Shown: positions 56,110 to 64,000 of the stretch, in pieces | Numbering within the stretch: the first letter of the stretch is position 1 | Layout of the letters: each line of letters opens with the position of its first letter | DNA from: JAEXOD01 sp963667875 | GTDB lineage: Bacteria > Bacteroidota > Ignavibacteria > Ignavibacteriales > Melioribacteraceae | Direction of reading: 5' to 3' | Assembly (NCBI GenBank): GCA_963667875.2 | Contig: CAXXGC010000009.1 | Coordinates: forward strand, 62,001 to 126,000 | DNA: 64,000 nucleotides | The notes under the pieces: generated by a model | The model's input: only the letters and a program-made list of their open reading frames with translations | The model's database searches: none | Told to the model about the DNA's origin: nothing | Program-made: the position numbers and the translations under genes

Positions 56110-58731
56110 ATGAAAATTAAATTTAATTCAAGGGTTGTAGAACATCTGGGGGCGGATTTAATTACAGCCGATGAAATTGCTTTTTCTGAACTAATTAAAA
56201 ACTCCTATGATGCTTCAGCAACTGATATTAGAATGCATTTTCTATATACTATAAATGATTTGGATAATAATAATTTTAACTATCCTATAGACAAAAATGT
56301 TATTGATTTAATGGAGTCGTGTCTTGTTAAAGGAGACGCAAATCAAGGCGAAAAAATTCATCAACTTATTGTCATCGAAGACAACGGAACTGGAATGACA
56401 GCTGAAGTGCTGGAAGATGCGTTTTGCGAAGTTGGCACACGCTATAAGGAAAAAGAAAGCAAAGATACTAATAAGATTTTTTTAGGTTCTAAAGGACTAG
56501 GACGATTGTCAACACAACGGATTAGTAAAAAAATGTTTATTGAAACTAAAATTGAGGGAGAGGATAAGTTAAATTTTGCCTTTTTTGATTGGGAAAAAAT
56601 AGCAAAAGATACTGAACATGATATACCATTGTACAAAATAGAAACAAATGTTTTATCATCATACACACGAATTTGGATGGTTGGAATAGATGAAAGTAAA
56701 ATTGAAATAAATAAATATTTTTTGGATGAAAATGAGAATCCTTTAACGAACGAAAAACATGACTTTACGAATGTTAAAATAAACGAAAATTTACTTTCCA
56801 CAATAAGTTTTATTTATTCACCTTTCGCCGAAGTCAAATCTAAGGTAAAAACAAAAATTTACTACAATAATTTTAATGTTGAATATGAAATGCCAAAATT
56901 TGCATTAGAATTAGCAGAAGCCGTTTATGAAGCAAATATTAATAATGATAGCAGCGTTTACATAAATATGGAGATAAGACCATGGTTTATTGAACGAATT
57001 CATAGAAAAAATATTGATGCAACTTCTTATGGGCAGTATTTAAAAACCCCGATGGTTTATCTCGATTTATTAAAAAAATATAAGAATAGGTTTGATAACT
57101 TGCATGAAGTTTATAGTCTTACAAATTTTTTAGCTTTAAATGAATTAGAATATATAATAGAGAATTCAGTTGAAGACAATAATAATAGTCCTAAATATAA
57201 ATTGCTCCCGATAAATGTAAAATTGCTGTCTTTTAAACGAGAACAAAAATTGTTTAACATGGCACATTCAGCGGCAAAAGAAACTGGCTATCTAAAAAAG
57301 ACATTAAAAATTGATAGCATAAAAAAAATATTGAATAATTTCAGCGGCATTAAATTATATAGAAATAATTATAGAATAGGAACTATTGGCAATAAGAACG
57401 ATGATTGGTTAAGTTTTCAATTTAAAAGAACTACAGGGCAGCAATTTTACCGTTTTGAATTAGGGAATATTGTAGGATATATAAATATAAATGATGAAAA
57501 ACAAAAATACATTAATGAAACTAGCTCTAGAGAAGGAATGCTTGATAGCAAGTATAAATTTATTCTTCATAAATTGCTTGATAAAATCATCAATGAGATT
57601 TTTTATACTTTGACAATAAGAGCAAATGAATTAGTGAATGAAATACTAAAGGAAGAGAAACTAATTCCAAAGAAATCACTAGTACAGTTGCAAGAAGAAA
57701 CAAAAGAAGGAAAATTAGAGATTAAAAATGTTCAAAAACAGATTATTAAATTTGCAACCAGTTTAAAAACCCTAAAACTAAAGATTGAAAATCCTGAAGA
57801 ACAACCAAAATCTAATTACCTGACAAAATATGAAACAGAAATAGAAGAATTTAACAAAAATATTCAAAAATTCTATCATGTGGTTAATACTTATGACCAT
57901 AATTTGGGGTTAATAGTCAATAGGCAAAAAGAAATTGAAATTGAAAGTTTCAATAATTATAAATTAATGGCTAATGGACTTATTACTGAAATGATAACGC
58001 ATCAAATGCATTCGATAATTTATACTAGTTCGTTTAAGTCAAACTATGAAGAAAAATTTACCACACTAAAAACATATTTGTTTAATAATAAAAAAGATGA
58101 ACTATGCGCAACTACAGTTGTGCCAATACAGCGATGTTTTAATAGTCAGCAAGAAAAATTAAAAGAGAGCAATGATTTTTATGGGTTTATAGAAAAAACC
58201 TTTGTAACTAAAAATTCATTGGAAGAATGGGAAAATACAAATTTGATTGACTTCTTTAATAGTTTCAAGCTTAGATACAATAAAATTTTGATAGAAAAAA
58301 AAATTGTACTAGATTTTAAAAAAGCTGATATTAATGTGTTAACCCCCAAAGGTACGTTGCTTCATTTGTTTTACAACCTTTTTTCAAATTCATTGTATTG
58401 GATAGAGCAGCGAAATAAGAAAAGTTTGAAGGATAAAACATACATATTACAAGAACAAGATTATATATGTATAGAGCGAACTAATGATAATCAAATTGTT
58501 TACTATGATAGTGGAACAGGAGTATTAAAACAATTCGAAGATTTAGTTTTTCTTCAATTTCAATCTGGTAAACCACAGGGCCGTGGTTTGGGTATGTATA
58601 TTATTAGAAAGTTGCTTGAAGCATTTAATGCAAAAATATTTTTATCTGACGAGTTAAATAAATTTAATAATAAATATAAATTTATAATTTCTTTCGATGC
58701 AACTGAAGAGGTGAAAAATGAATTTGATTGA
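56110..58731 (+). CDS. Dual GHKL ATPase: N-terminal MORC/HSP90-like and C-terminal histidine-kinase-like domain
   Basis: The 873-aa protein has two GHKL modules. The first (1-~135) shows AFSELIKNSYDASATDI (catalytic Glu27, Asn31, Asp34), EDNGTG (91-95) and GSKGLGR (126-132). The second shows FYNLFSNSLYWI (N-box ~754-761), DSGTG (800-804) and GRGLGMYIIRKLLEAF (824 on). Before it lies a coiled region and an H-box-like helix ITEMITHQMHSIIYTSS (625-641; His631/His634). The middle (~140-600) is unrecognised. The frame is open upstream to 55981, but GHKL proteins of this type begin at ...NSRVVEHLGADLI, so 56110 is preferred. It overlaps the next gene by 14 bp. Similar ATPases occur in predicted restriction-modification operons. 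Confidence 0.88.
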   Translation: MKIKFNSRVVEHLGADLITADEIAFSELIKNSYDASATDIRMHFLYTINDLDNNNFNYPIDKNVIDLMESCLVKGDANQGEKIHQLIVIEDNGTGMTAEVLEDAFCEVGTRYKEKESKDTNKIFLGSKGLGRLSTQRISKKMFIETKIEGEDKLNFAFFDWEKIAKDTEHDIPLYKIETNVLSSYTRIWMVGIDESKIEINKYFLDENENPLTNEKHDFTNVKINENLLSTISFIYSPFAEVKSKVKTKIYYNNFNVEYEMPKFALELAEAVYEANINNDSSVYINMEIRPWFIERIHRKNIDATSYGQYLKTPMVYLDLLKKYKNRFDNLHEVYSLTNFLALNELEYIIENSVEDNNNSPKYKLLPINVKLLSFKREQKLFNMAHSAAKETGYLKKTLKIDSIKKILNNFSGIKLYRNNYRIGTIGNKNDDWLSFQFKRTTGQQFYRFELGNIVGYININDEKQKYINETSSREGMLDSKYKFILHKLLDKIINEIFYTLTIRANELVNEILKEEKLIPKKSLVQLQEETKEGKLEIKNVQKQIIKFATSLKTLKLKIENPEEQPKSNYLTKYETEIEEFNKNIQKFYHVVNTYDHNLGLIVNRQKEIEIESFNNYKLMANGLITEMITHQMHSIIYTSSFKSNYEEKFTTLKTYLFNNKKDELCATTVVPIQRCFNSQQEKLKESNDFYGFIEKTFVTKNSLEEWENTNLIDFFNSFKLRYNKILIEKKIVLDFKKADINVLTPKGTLLHLFYNLFSNSLYWIEQRNKKSLKDKTYILQEQDYICIERTNDNQIVYYDSGTGVLKQFEDLVFLQFQSGKPQGRGLGMYIIRKLLEAFNAKIFLSDELNKFNNKYKFIISFDATEEVKNEFD

Positions 58732-60667
58732 AAATTTATGTAATGATTTATCAATATCGTCTGTGTTTATATGTGAAGATGAATTTGCTGTAATAAATGA
58801 ATTCCCTTTGTTTTTAGAAAAAATATTATTACTTGATACAAAAAAGTTAGAATCCATTAATAAATATATTGAATCGACAAAACAGAATAAATACAGTGAG
58901 GTTTTGTTGAATCTTAGGTCGATTAATGAAGAAAAAAAAGATTTAATTGGTTTCATAAAAAGCACTAATTTAGATAAAATAAAAGAAATTATAAAAGTGG
59001 AGTTGTTTAATGAATTAGAACGCATTTTCGAAAATAAATCATTTATGAATGATATAGTGCTCTGGGGTTGTTATGATGAAAAAGGAAAACGAGATGATTT
59101 TTATAGTTGTATTCTTTCCTTTCAAAAAGTACCGATTTATTTTTGGAATAAAGGTTCTGATAAACTTGATGAATTTAAAAAATTGTATTCATTCATACAT
59201 CCTAGCACCGAGAGTCTATTTCATCTTTTTGTCATAGATAAATCGCTTGGTAGTGGTGTTGCTAGTGATAAAGAGGGTCTCGAATTATTAAAAGCATTAC
59301 AAACCTCGTATCCAAATAAATTTTTGTCATTTATATACACTTCTAATGGAGTAGAGAATCCAGTAAATTCGTCTGAGAAATTTGATGATTTCTTTTTTCG
59401 CGAAGTAAAAAAAACAGATTCTTCAGATATTCAAAAAGAGATCAGCAAAGTTCTGACACTTGCATTGTTGGCTCAAACAGTAAAATTACATATTGATAAA
59501 TTAAATAATTCTATAGGTTTTGCTGAAAAATTGACCTATAAAAACATTATTAAAATTAGTGAAATCATAAAACAAGCCAAATTAGAGGGTATGCTCACAC
59601 ATGAAAGAATTAATTTTTGGCTCAAAAATGCAATTGAATATTATTTTCATGACACCGTAGATTCATTTCATAAACCATTAATAGAATATTTAGATAAAAC
59701 AGAAATCGAAATTGATGGGAATGGAATAACATCAGAGGAGTTCCAATCTGTCGACAAGTATGAAATTTATGATACATTTGTTAATAGGAAGTTTTCACCA
59801 ATTTCATCCGGGGATATATTTCGAATAGAAAAAAAATATTACATTTTATTGGAGCAATCCTGTGATATAGCCTTTAGAGCAACCGAAAATAAACGTAAAA
59901 GGAAAATTGCCACATTATATCTCTTAGATAAATGCGATTGTTACAATGAAAAAAAATTTGAGGCATTATCTAAAACCGAATTACATCTTAAAAATTTTAC
60001 TACACCAGAAATATTTATTCATCTTAAATTTAATAAAGAAAAACAGATAGATTTTAGAATTTTAGATTTATGTATTTTTAATAAGGATGGTGAAGCAAAG
60101 ACTACATTAGTGCCCGAGGAAGATACCCGCCAATTTGAACATTATTTATTTGAGTATAGAGAAATAATAAAAAAACAAATTGAAAAAATAAAAGAAGTGA
60201 GGGTATTAAGTGAGAAAATTGAAAGTATATTTTCTGATATGGTTGATTATTCTCTTTGTAATTATAGTGAAAATTCAGGGAGTATTACCTATAAAATTAA
60301 ACGCATATGTAGAATGAAGGAACCTTTTTTAGCAAATGCTTATAATTTGTTAATTAATTATAAAAACAGAGCGTCTATTAATACTATAGAAAAGATTGGG
60401 GTTAATCAAAAAAAAATTAACATAACTTTACCCGATCATGAAAAAATAATTGGTAATATTAAAACATTTAGTGTCGGTTCAGCGGTATTTATGCAAAAAA
60501 AAGATCTTTATAATATCATTACTGGGAATGATAATGAAAATATAAAACAAAAAATCAACAGTATTTCAAATGTAATTAAAATACCATCCTCAACTGAACA
60601 TCATGATGTAAAAAGCGATAATTCCGAAATCCTATTTAATATTAAAGAACTGAGAATTGATGAATAA
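58718..60667 (+). CDS. Unknown protein with a receiver-like segment
   Basis: The 649-aa protein has no clear family. Residues ~112-245 look like a response-regulator receiver: an acidic D120-E121 after a strand, LFHLFVIDKSLG with Asp174 as phospho-acceptor-like residue, EGLELLKALQTSYPNKF, IYTS (Thr208/Ser209) and REVKK (Lys231). The spacings are 54, 34 and 23 residues, compared with about 44, 30 and 22 in CheY. The C-terminal half has a GDIFRIEKKYYILLEQSCDI motif. Ribosome-binding site GAGGTG precedes the ATG. It sits between the GHKL and methyltransferase genes with overlaps at both ends. A nuclease or adaptor role is possible but not shown. Confidence 0.75.
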   Translation: MNLIENLCNDLSISSVFICEDEFAVINEFPLFLEKILLLDTKKLESINKYIESTKQNKYSEVLLNLRSINEEKKDLIGFIKSTNLDKIKEIIKVELFNELERIFENKSFMNDIVLWGCYDEKGKRDDFYSCILSFQKVPIYFWNKGSDKLDEFKKLYSFIHPSTESLFHLFVIDKSLGSGVASDKEGLELLKALQTSYPNKFLSFIYTSNGVENPVNSSEKFDDFFFREVKKTDSSDIQKEISKVLTLALLAQTVKLHIDKLNNSIGFAEKLTYKNIIKISEIIKQAKLEGMLTHERINFWLKNAIEYYFHDTVDSFHKPLIEYLDKTEIEIDGNGITSEEFQSVDKYEIYDTFVNRKFSPISSGDIFRIEKKYYILLEQSCDIAFRATENKRKRKIATLYLLDKCDCYNEKKFEALSKTELHLKNFTTPEIFIHLKFNKEKQIDFRILDLCIFNKDGEAKTTLVPEEDTRQFEHYLFEYREIIKKQIEKIKEVRVLSEKIESIFSDMVDYSLCNYSENSGSITYKIKRICRMKEPFLANAYNLLINYKNRASINTIEKIGVNQKKINITLPDHEKIIGNIKTFSVGSAVFMQKKDLYNIITGNDNENIKQKINSISNVIKIPSSTEHHDVKSDNSEILFNIKELRIDE

Positions 60668-61817
60668 TAGCCCTAAATATAAACTCTTGTCTCTTTTTTC
60701 TGGAGGTGGTTTTCTAGACCTTGGATTTCTGAAAAAAGGATTTAGCATTTCTTCAAGTGTAGAAATTAACCCGCAATTTATTGTTGGTTATAATTATGGC
60801 ATTAAATCATATTTTGAAAATACTTTATCAGTTGTTGATAAAACACCAATTCCTTTTATTGAAAGACCAATCGATGCTTCAGATATTGTAGCACAAGAAT
60901 TGTTAAAGAAAAAATATAAATATATTGATGGAATTATTGGTGGGCCACCCTGCCAAGATTATTCTGTGGGAGGAAAAAACGCTGGCATAAATGGCGAACG
61001 TGGTAAATTAATATGGTCTTATCTAAAAATAATGAAAGATATTAGACCAAAATTTATTTTTTTTGAAAATGTAGCTGGATTATTGAATAATGTAAATCAC
61101 AAAAAATCACTATTTGCCCTTATTGAAGAGATGGAACGTGATGGATATATAATCTGGTATGATATTCTTAATTCTCTCGAGTATGGTATTCCACAGGATA
61201 GACCTCGCCTTGCAATAGTTGGTTTTAGAAAAGATATTATTGACAAATTATATAAGGCTGGTTATAAAGTTGAAAAGGATAACCGATTACTGAAAATTTC
61301 CGATGACGATAATCTAGCTTTTCGGTGGCCTAAAATAAAGTATAACCAACCCAAAAAAATGAATTGGCCCAAAAAATGGGCCTTTGGGTATCGTCCATCA
61401 GAACAAGATTTAAATAGTAATTCAGATCTTAATCAACTTATTGTTCTATCTGCTTTTGAGAATTTAAATGATGCAACACCAAATCAAAACGAATATTTTA
61501 ATCCCAGATCAGTTAAATTCAATGAAATTGCGGAAGGTGATACAGATAGAAAATCATTTAAAAGGCTTCATCGGTGTAGATATAGTCCAACCGTTGCATA
61601 TGGGAATAATGAGGTGCATTTACATCCAACTGAAGCAAGGCGTTTATCAGTACGTGAGGCGTTGCGTTTACAAACTGTACCGGATGAATATGTTTTGCCA
61701 AAAGAAATGACATTGACAGCTAAATTTAAGTTGATTAGTAATGGAGTTCCAGTTAAAAAAGCTGAATTGATAGCTATGGAAATAAAGCGGACTTTAGAAC
61801 TGTATTATTCGCTTTAA
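60660..61817 (+). CDS. C5-cytosine DNA methyltransferase
   Basis: The 385-aa protein has all main C5-MTase motifs in order: I (LFSGGGFLDLGF), IV (GGPPCQDYSVGG, catalytic Cys), VI (FENVAGLL), VIII (QDRPRLAIVGF), IX (RRLSVREALRLQTVPDEY) and X (SNGVPVKKAELIA). The target recognition region lies at about 220-330; its DNA target cannot be read from sequence. The start ATG at 60660 overlaps the preceding gene by 8 bp. No restriction endonuclease gene is adjacent, so it acts with the other two genes or alone. Confidence 0.95.
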   Translation: MNNSPKYKLLSLFSGGGFLDLGFLKKGFSISSSVEINPQFIVGYNYGIKSYFENTLSVVDKTPIPFIERPIDASDIVAQELLKKKYKYIDGIIGGPPCQDYSVGGKNAGINGERGKLIWSYLKIMKDIRPKFIFFENVAGLLNNVNHKKSLFALIEEMERDGYIIWYDILNSLEYGIPQDRPRLAIVGFRKDIIDKLYKAGYKVEKDNRLLKISDDDNLAFRWPKIKYNQPKKMNWPKKWAFGYRPSEQDLNSNSDLNQLIVLSAFENLNDATPNQNEYFNPRSVKFNEIAEGDTDRKSFKRLHRCRYSPTVAYGNNEVHLHPTEARRLSVREALRLQTVPDEYVLPKEMTLTAKFKLISNGVPVKKAELIAMEIKRTLELYYSL

Positions 61818-61870
61818 CAAAAAAGTTATTTCTTGCTTATAAGTTGCCAAAATAATAACACATGTATTTT

Positions 61871-62110
61871 TTAATCATCCAAGCTATTATCGTTTTCGGC
61901 GGGAGAGTGGTCTTCGGAAAGTAGAGAGGCAACACAACCCAAACACATTTTTGCTCCACTACCAAAATTTGCAAAAGGAACACTATATAAATCGCGAGTG
62001 AAATCGCAGCTTTCGCATGTTCCCTTATCTGCTTTTACAATTTTATTTGCTAAAATAGGGTCAATTATTAAATGATATTGGCTTGCGTATTTTTTTATTT
62101 CCGGTAACAT
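61871..62110 (-). CDS. Small two-CxxC zinc-ribbon-like protein
   Basis: A 79-aa protein with TCESCDF and MCLGCVA, two CxxC knuckles that probably bind zinc; the tail is acidic. I do not recognise the family. It is convergent with the methyltransferase and 53 bp away, so it is probably not part of that operon. Confidence 0.65.
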   Translation of the reverse strand: MLPEIKKYASQYHLIIDPILANKIVKADKGTCESCDFTRDLYSVPFANFGSGAKMCLGCVASLLSEDHSPAENDNSLDD

Positions 62111-62376
62111 ATTATTCTCAAAATTTGAATATACAAAAATACCAAGAATATTTTAATTTTTCAAGAGCATATAGGTTAAGAAAAATTCAATTATTTTTAT
62201 AAATTTAACAATAACTAGGGTTTAATAACAGCAAAAATAATACGGACATTTTAGGAAGTGTATTACTAATACTTAAAAGTAGATGTTTTTTATGTGCAAG
62301 TGTAAAAAAGTATTAGTAGTTTATTTAAAAAGCCTGCCCTTTATGAGCAGGCATAATTGTTAAGATTTAAAAGACT
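62111..62376. other. 266-bp intergenic region containing a terminator, no gene seen
   Basis: AT-rich spacer between two minus-strand genes. It holds the terminator of the LamG gene at the right and presumably the promoter of the zinc-ribbon gene at the left. Confidence 0.6.
62325..62352 (-). terminator. Rho-independent terminator of the LamG gene
   Basis: On the minus strand GCCTGC and GCAGGC arms form a stem followed by a run of T (A's at 62327-62331 on the plus strand). Confidence 0.8.
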
Positions 62377-64000
62377 TTATTTAATTAAAATCATCTTTCT
62401 GTTTAAACGGAAATTACCGGAGTTTAAAGACAATATATAAATTCCGGTTGAAAAGTTTGCGGCATTAAATGTGATCTCGTATTCGCCTTCGTTTTGTACT
62501 TGGTTAACAAGAGAAGTTACTTCTTTTCCAAGTATGTCGTAAACTTTTAAGGAAACAAAGCCGGTTTTTTCAATACCATACTTTATTTTAGTTTCAGGAT
62601 TAAAGGGGTTTGGATAGTTTTGTTCCAGCTTATAGGAAATAATATTATTTATTTCAACCTCAATATTGTTGGAATAATTAAAGTTTCCGTTATTATCAAT
62701 TTGTTTTAATCTGTATAAATATTTGCCGGGTTTAACATTATTATCAGTAAAAATATAATCAATTAATAAGTTGCTATTTCCGTTTCCATTAACAAAACCA
62801 ATTTTCGTAAAGTTTTTATTATTTCCGTCAGCAGCAAGTTTTCGTTCAATCTCAAAACCATAATTGTTTATTTCGGTAGCTGTCTGCCAAGTTAAAATCA
62901 CTTTATCAATTTGTGTTGTTGCGCTTAAAGATTTAAGTTCAACAGGAAGAGGGGATGTATAATCGGCAAAAGTATAAATACGATTTGGGATTACATTTAG
63001 AACCTCAAAATAATTATCTGTTTGGTTATGTGTCGCAGATTCTATCTTAGTCCAAGACATTCCGTTATCACTTGAACAAAACAACCTTAAATCACCTTCG
63101 GTTGTTCCATCCGAAAATTCACTTTCATCGTAATAAAATTTTGCATCAATGGGTGTTGTACAGTCACCTAAAATGTAAGCTCTTTTTACCGCTGTTGTGA
63201 AACCTTCATACTGGTCACCAATTATTCGCGTAATATTTAAGTTAATAATATCTATATTACTTCCATTATTTTTTAAAAATAAACCAAATCCGGCAATATT
63301 ATTATAACTTGTTAATGCCTCTGATGTTGAAAGAGAATGAGTCAGTCGGCCGGATCCTGTAAGATGACTTGCCCCTTCAGATAGATAGCCTGTTGTAACA
63401 AAATCAATTAGTTGATTTTCCTGTAAATTTATATCTTTTTCAAGCAATAAATTTCCGTTTACATCAAGGGTGCTGTTAATTGAAGGAGAAGCGGTTGATG
63501 AAAACAAAATATTATTTACAGCAGGAGTTCCGGAAATAGTACATTCCTCCCCTAAGTTCCATTTATATAAACCAATATTGTCAGAGGCAACAGGAATTCC
63601 GTTACTCCAATTAGCTGCGGTGCCCCAAACATTACTTTCGCCGCCTATCCATGTGTTAAAAGCGGAAGATGTTACCCAGTCACTGGCTTCATCCATATAT
63701 GTTAATATGCCATTAAAACCGTTGCTTGTTAAATCATATAAAGTTGTTCCATCATAATGGTCAAATCTGTAATATGCAGCTAAACCTGCTTCATTGCCAG
63801 CAAGGTTTTTCATCATGTATTCTCTTATTTGCGATTCAGTTCGTACACAATTCCAAATTCTTACCTCGTCTAATTTACCTGTAAAATTAAAGTCCACTCC
63901 CGGACTCCATGAGGCGGTTGCAAGATATAGTGGACTGCTGCTATTGGCATAGGAGTTAGCACCTGTTCCCTCGGTAACTTTTACACCGTTAACGTATCCA
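62377..64000 (-). CDS. Secreted LamG-like protein with T9SS sorting tail, 5' end outside the window
   Basis: The frame continues open from 62377 to the right edge (about 540 codons from 63999; start not seen). The visible N-terminal part is a LamG/concanavalin-like domain end (NGVKVTEGTGANSYANSSSP, FTGKLDEVRIWNCVRTESQI). Next comes a beta-rich part with many Asn/Ser, then a fibronectin-like segment (VILTWQTATEINNYGFEIER). The last ~75 residues are the T9SS type A sorting domain (NYPNPFNPETKIKYG ... GIYILSLNSG). It is secreted and probably surface-attached. A terminator follows its stop. Confidence 0.88.
   Translation of the reverse strand, partial: GYVNGVKVTEGTGANSYANSSSPLYLATASWSPGVDFNFTGKLDEVRIWNCVRTESQIREYMMKNLAGNEAGLAAYYRFDHYDGTTLYDLTSNGFNGILTYMDEASDWVTSSAFNTWIGGESNVWGTAANWSNGIPVASDNIGLYKWNLGEECTISGTPAVNNILFSSTASPSINSTLDVNGNLLLEKDINLQENQLIDFVTTGYLSEGASHLTGSGRLTHSLSTSEALTSYNNIAGFGLFLKNNGSNIDIINLNITRIIGDQYEGFTTAVKRAYILGDCTTPIDAKFYYDESEFSDGTTEGDLRLFCSSDNGMSWTKIESATHNQTDNYFEVLNVIPNRIYTFADYTSPLPVELKSLSATTQIDKVILTWQTATEINNYGFEIERKLAADGNNKNFTKIGFVNGNGNSNLLIDYIFTDNNVKPGKYLYRLKQIDNNGNFNYSNNIEVEINNIISYKLEQNYPNPFNPETKIKYGIEKTGFVSLKVYDILGKEVTSLVNQVQNEGEYEITFNAANFSTGIYILSLNSGNFRLNRKMILIK

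Noticed and set aside
57181..60690. Shared sequence AATAATAG(T/C)CCTAAATATAAA inside the GHKL gene (57181) and at the start of the methyltransferase (60663), encoding NNSPKYKLL in both
   Set aside because: The match is short, in AT-rich DNA, and not flanked by further similarity; I treat it as chance, although a short duplication is possible.
55888..61870. Direct repeats (att-like sites) flanking the GHKL-methyltransferase locus
   Set aside because: Only a short AATCATC word is shared at both sides, which is not significant; no integrase or tRNA is near.

Overview
The window looks like a piece of chromosome from an AT-rich anaerobic member of the Bacteroidota/Ignavibacteriota lineage. Three things point there. 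Several secreted proteins end in the type A type IX secretion (T9SS) sorting domain with the YPNPFNP motif. There is a carboxypeptidase-regulatory-like TonB receptor and an LptE next to a sigma-54 activator and miaB. There is also a complete heterodisulfide-reductase/Flx electron-bifurcation operon. I found no rRNA, tRNA, CRISPR array, transposase or phage genes. The genus is an inference; no marker gene proves it.

Layout. 1-2058 (-) is a secreted protein that runs off the left edge. 2341-4620 (+) is a TonB-dependent receptor. 4661-5545 holds five tandem copies of a ~187-bp repeat with a palindromic core. 5564-9928 (-) is a very large CoA-dehydratase activase-type protein. 10412-18888 (-) is a tight six-gene operon (SpoIID-like protein, GT4, BatA-like vWA protein, hflX, hutH-like, class III nucleotide cyclase). 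19324-31437 (+) is an array of five paralogous secreted proteins. Each has 14 propeller blades (two seven-bladed propellers) plus a T9SS tail. One copy is broken by a frameshift, and the intergenic segments are duplicated together with relics of the neighbouring spoIID-like gene. 31562-32485 is a GT2. 32486-33032 is repeat-rich and without genes. 33033-39261 carries a small membrane protein, miaB, a SPOR protein, an MBL-fold hydrolase, a sigma-54 activator, lptE and a processive GT2. 39349-42457 carries a TPR protein, a 3-methyladenine glycosylase, a GT9 and a DUF3108 protein.

42710-49454 is hdrC-hdrB-hdrA-flxD-flxC-flxB-flxA, a seven-gene flavin-based electron-bifurcation operon closed by a strong terminator and preceded by an 11-bp perfect inverted repeat. 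49538-50725 (-) is a GT-C-like membrane protein. 51039-55887 holds cmk, rpsA, mtaB and a small membrane-associated protein.

56110-61817 is the most unusual accessory locus. Three translationally overlapping genes encode (i) a protein with two GHKL ATPase modules, an HSP90/MORC-like one at the N-terminus and a histidine-kinase-like one at the C-terminus preceded by an H-box-like helix, (ii) an unknown 649-aa protein with a receiver-like segment, and (iii) a C5-cytosine DNA methyltransferase. No obvious nuclease is present. I read it as a candidate two-component-like, methylation-associated genome-conflict (defence) module. The right edge (62377-64000, -) is a partial LamG plus T9SS-tail protein.
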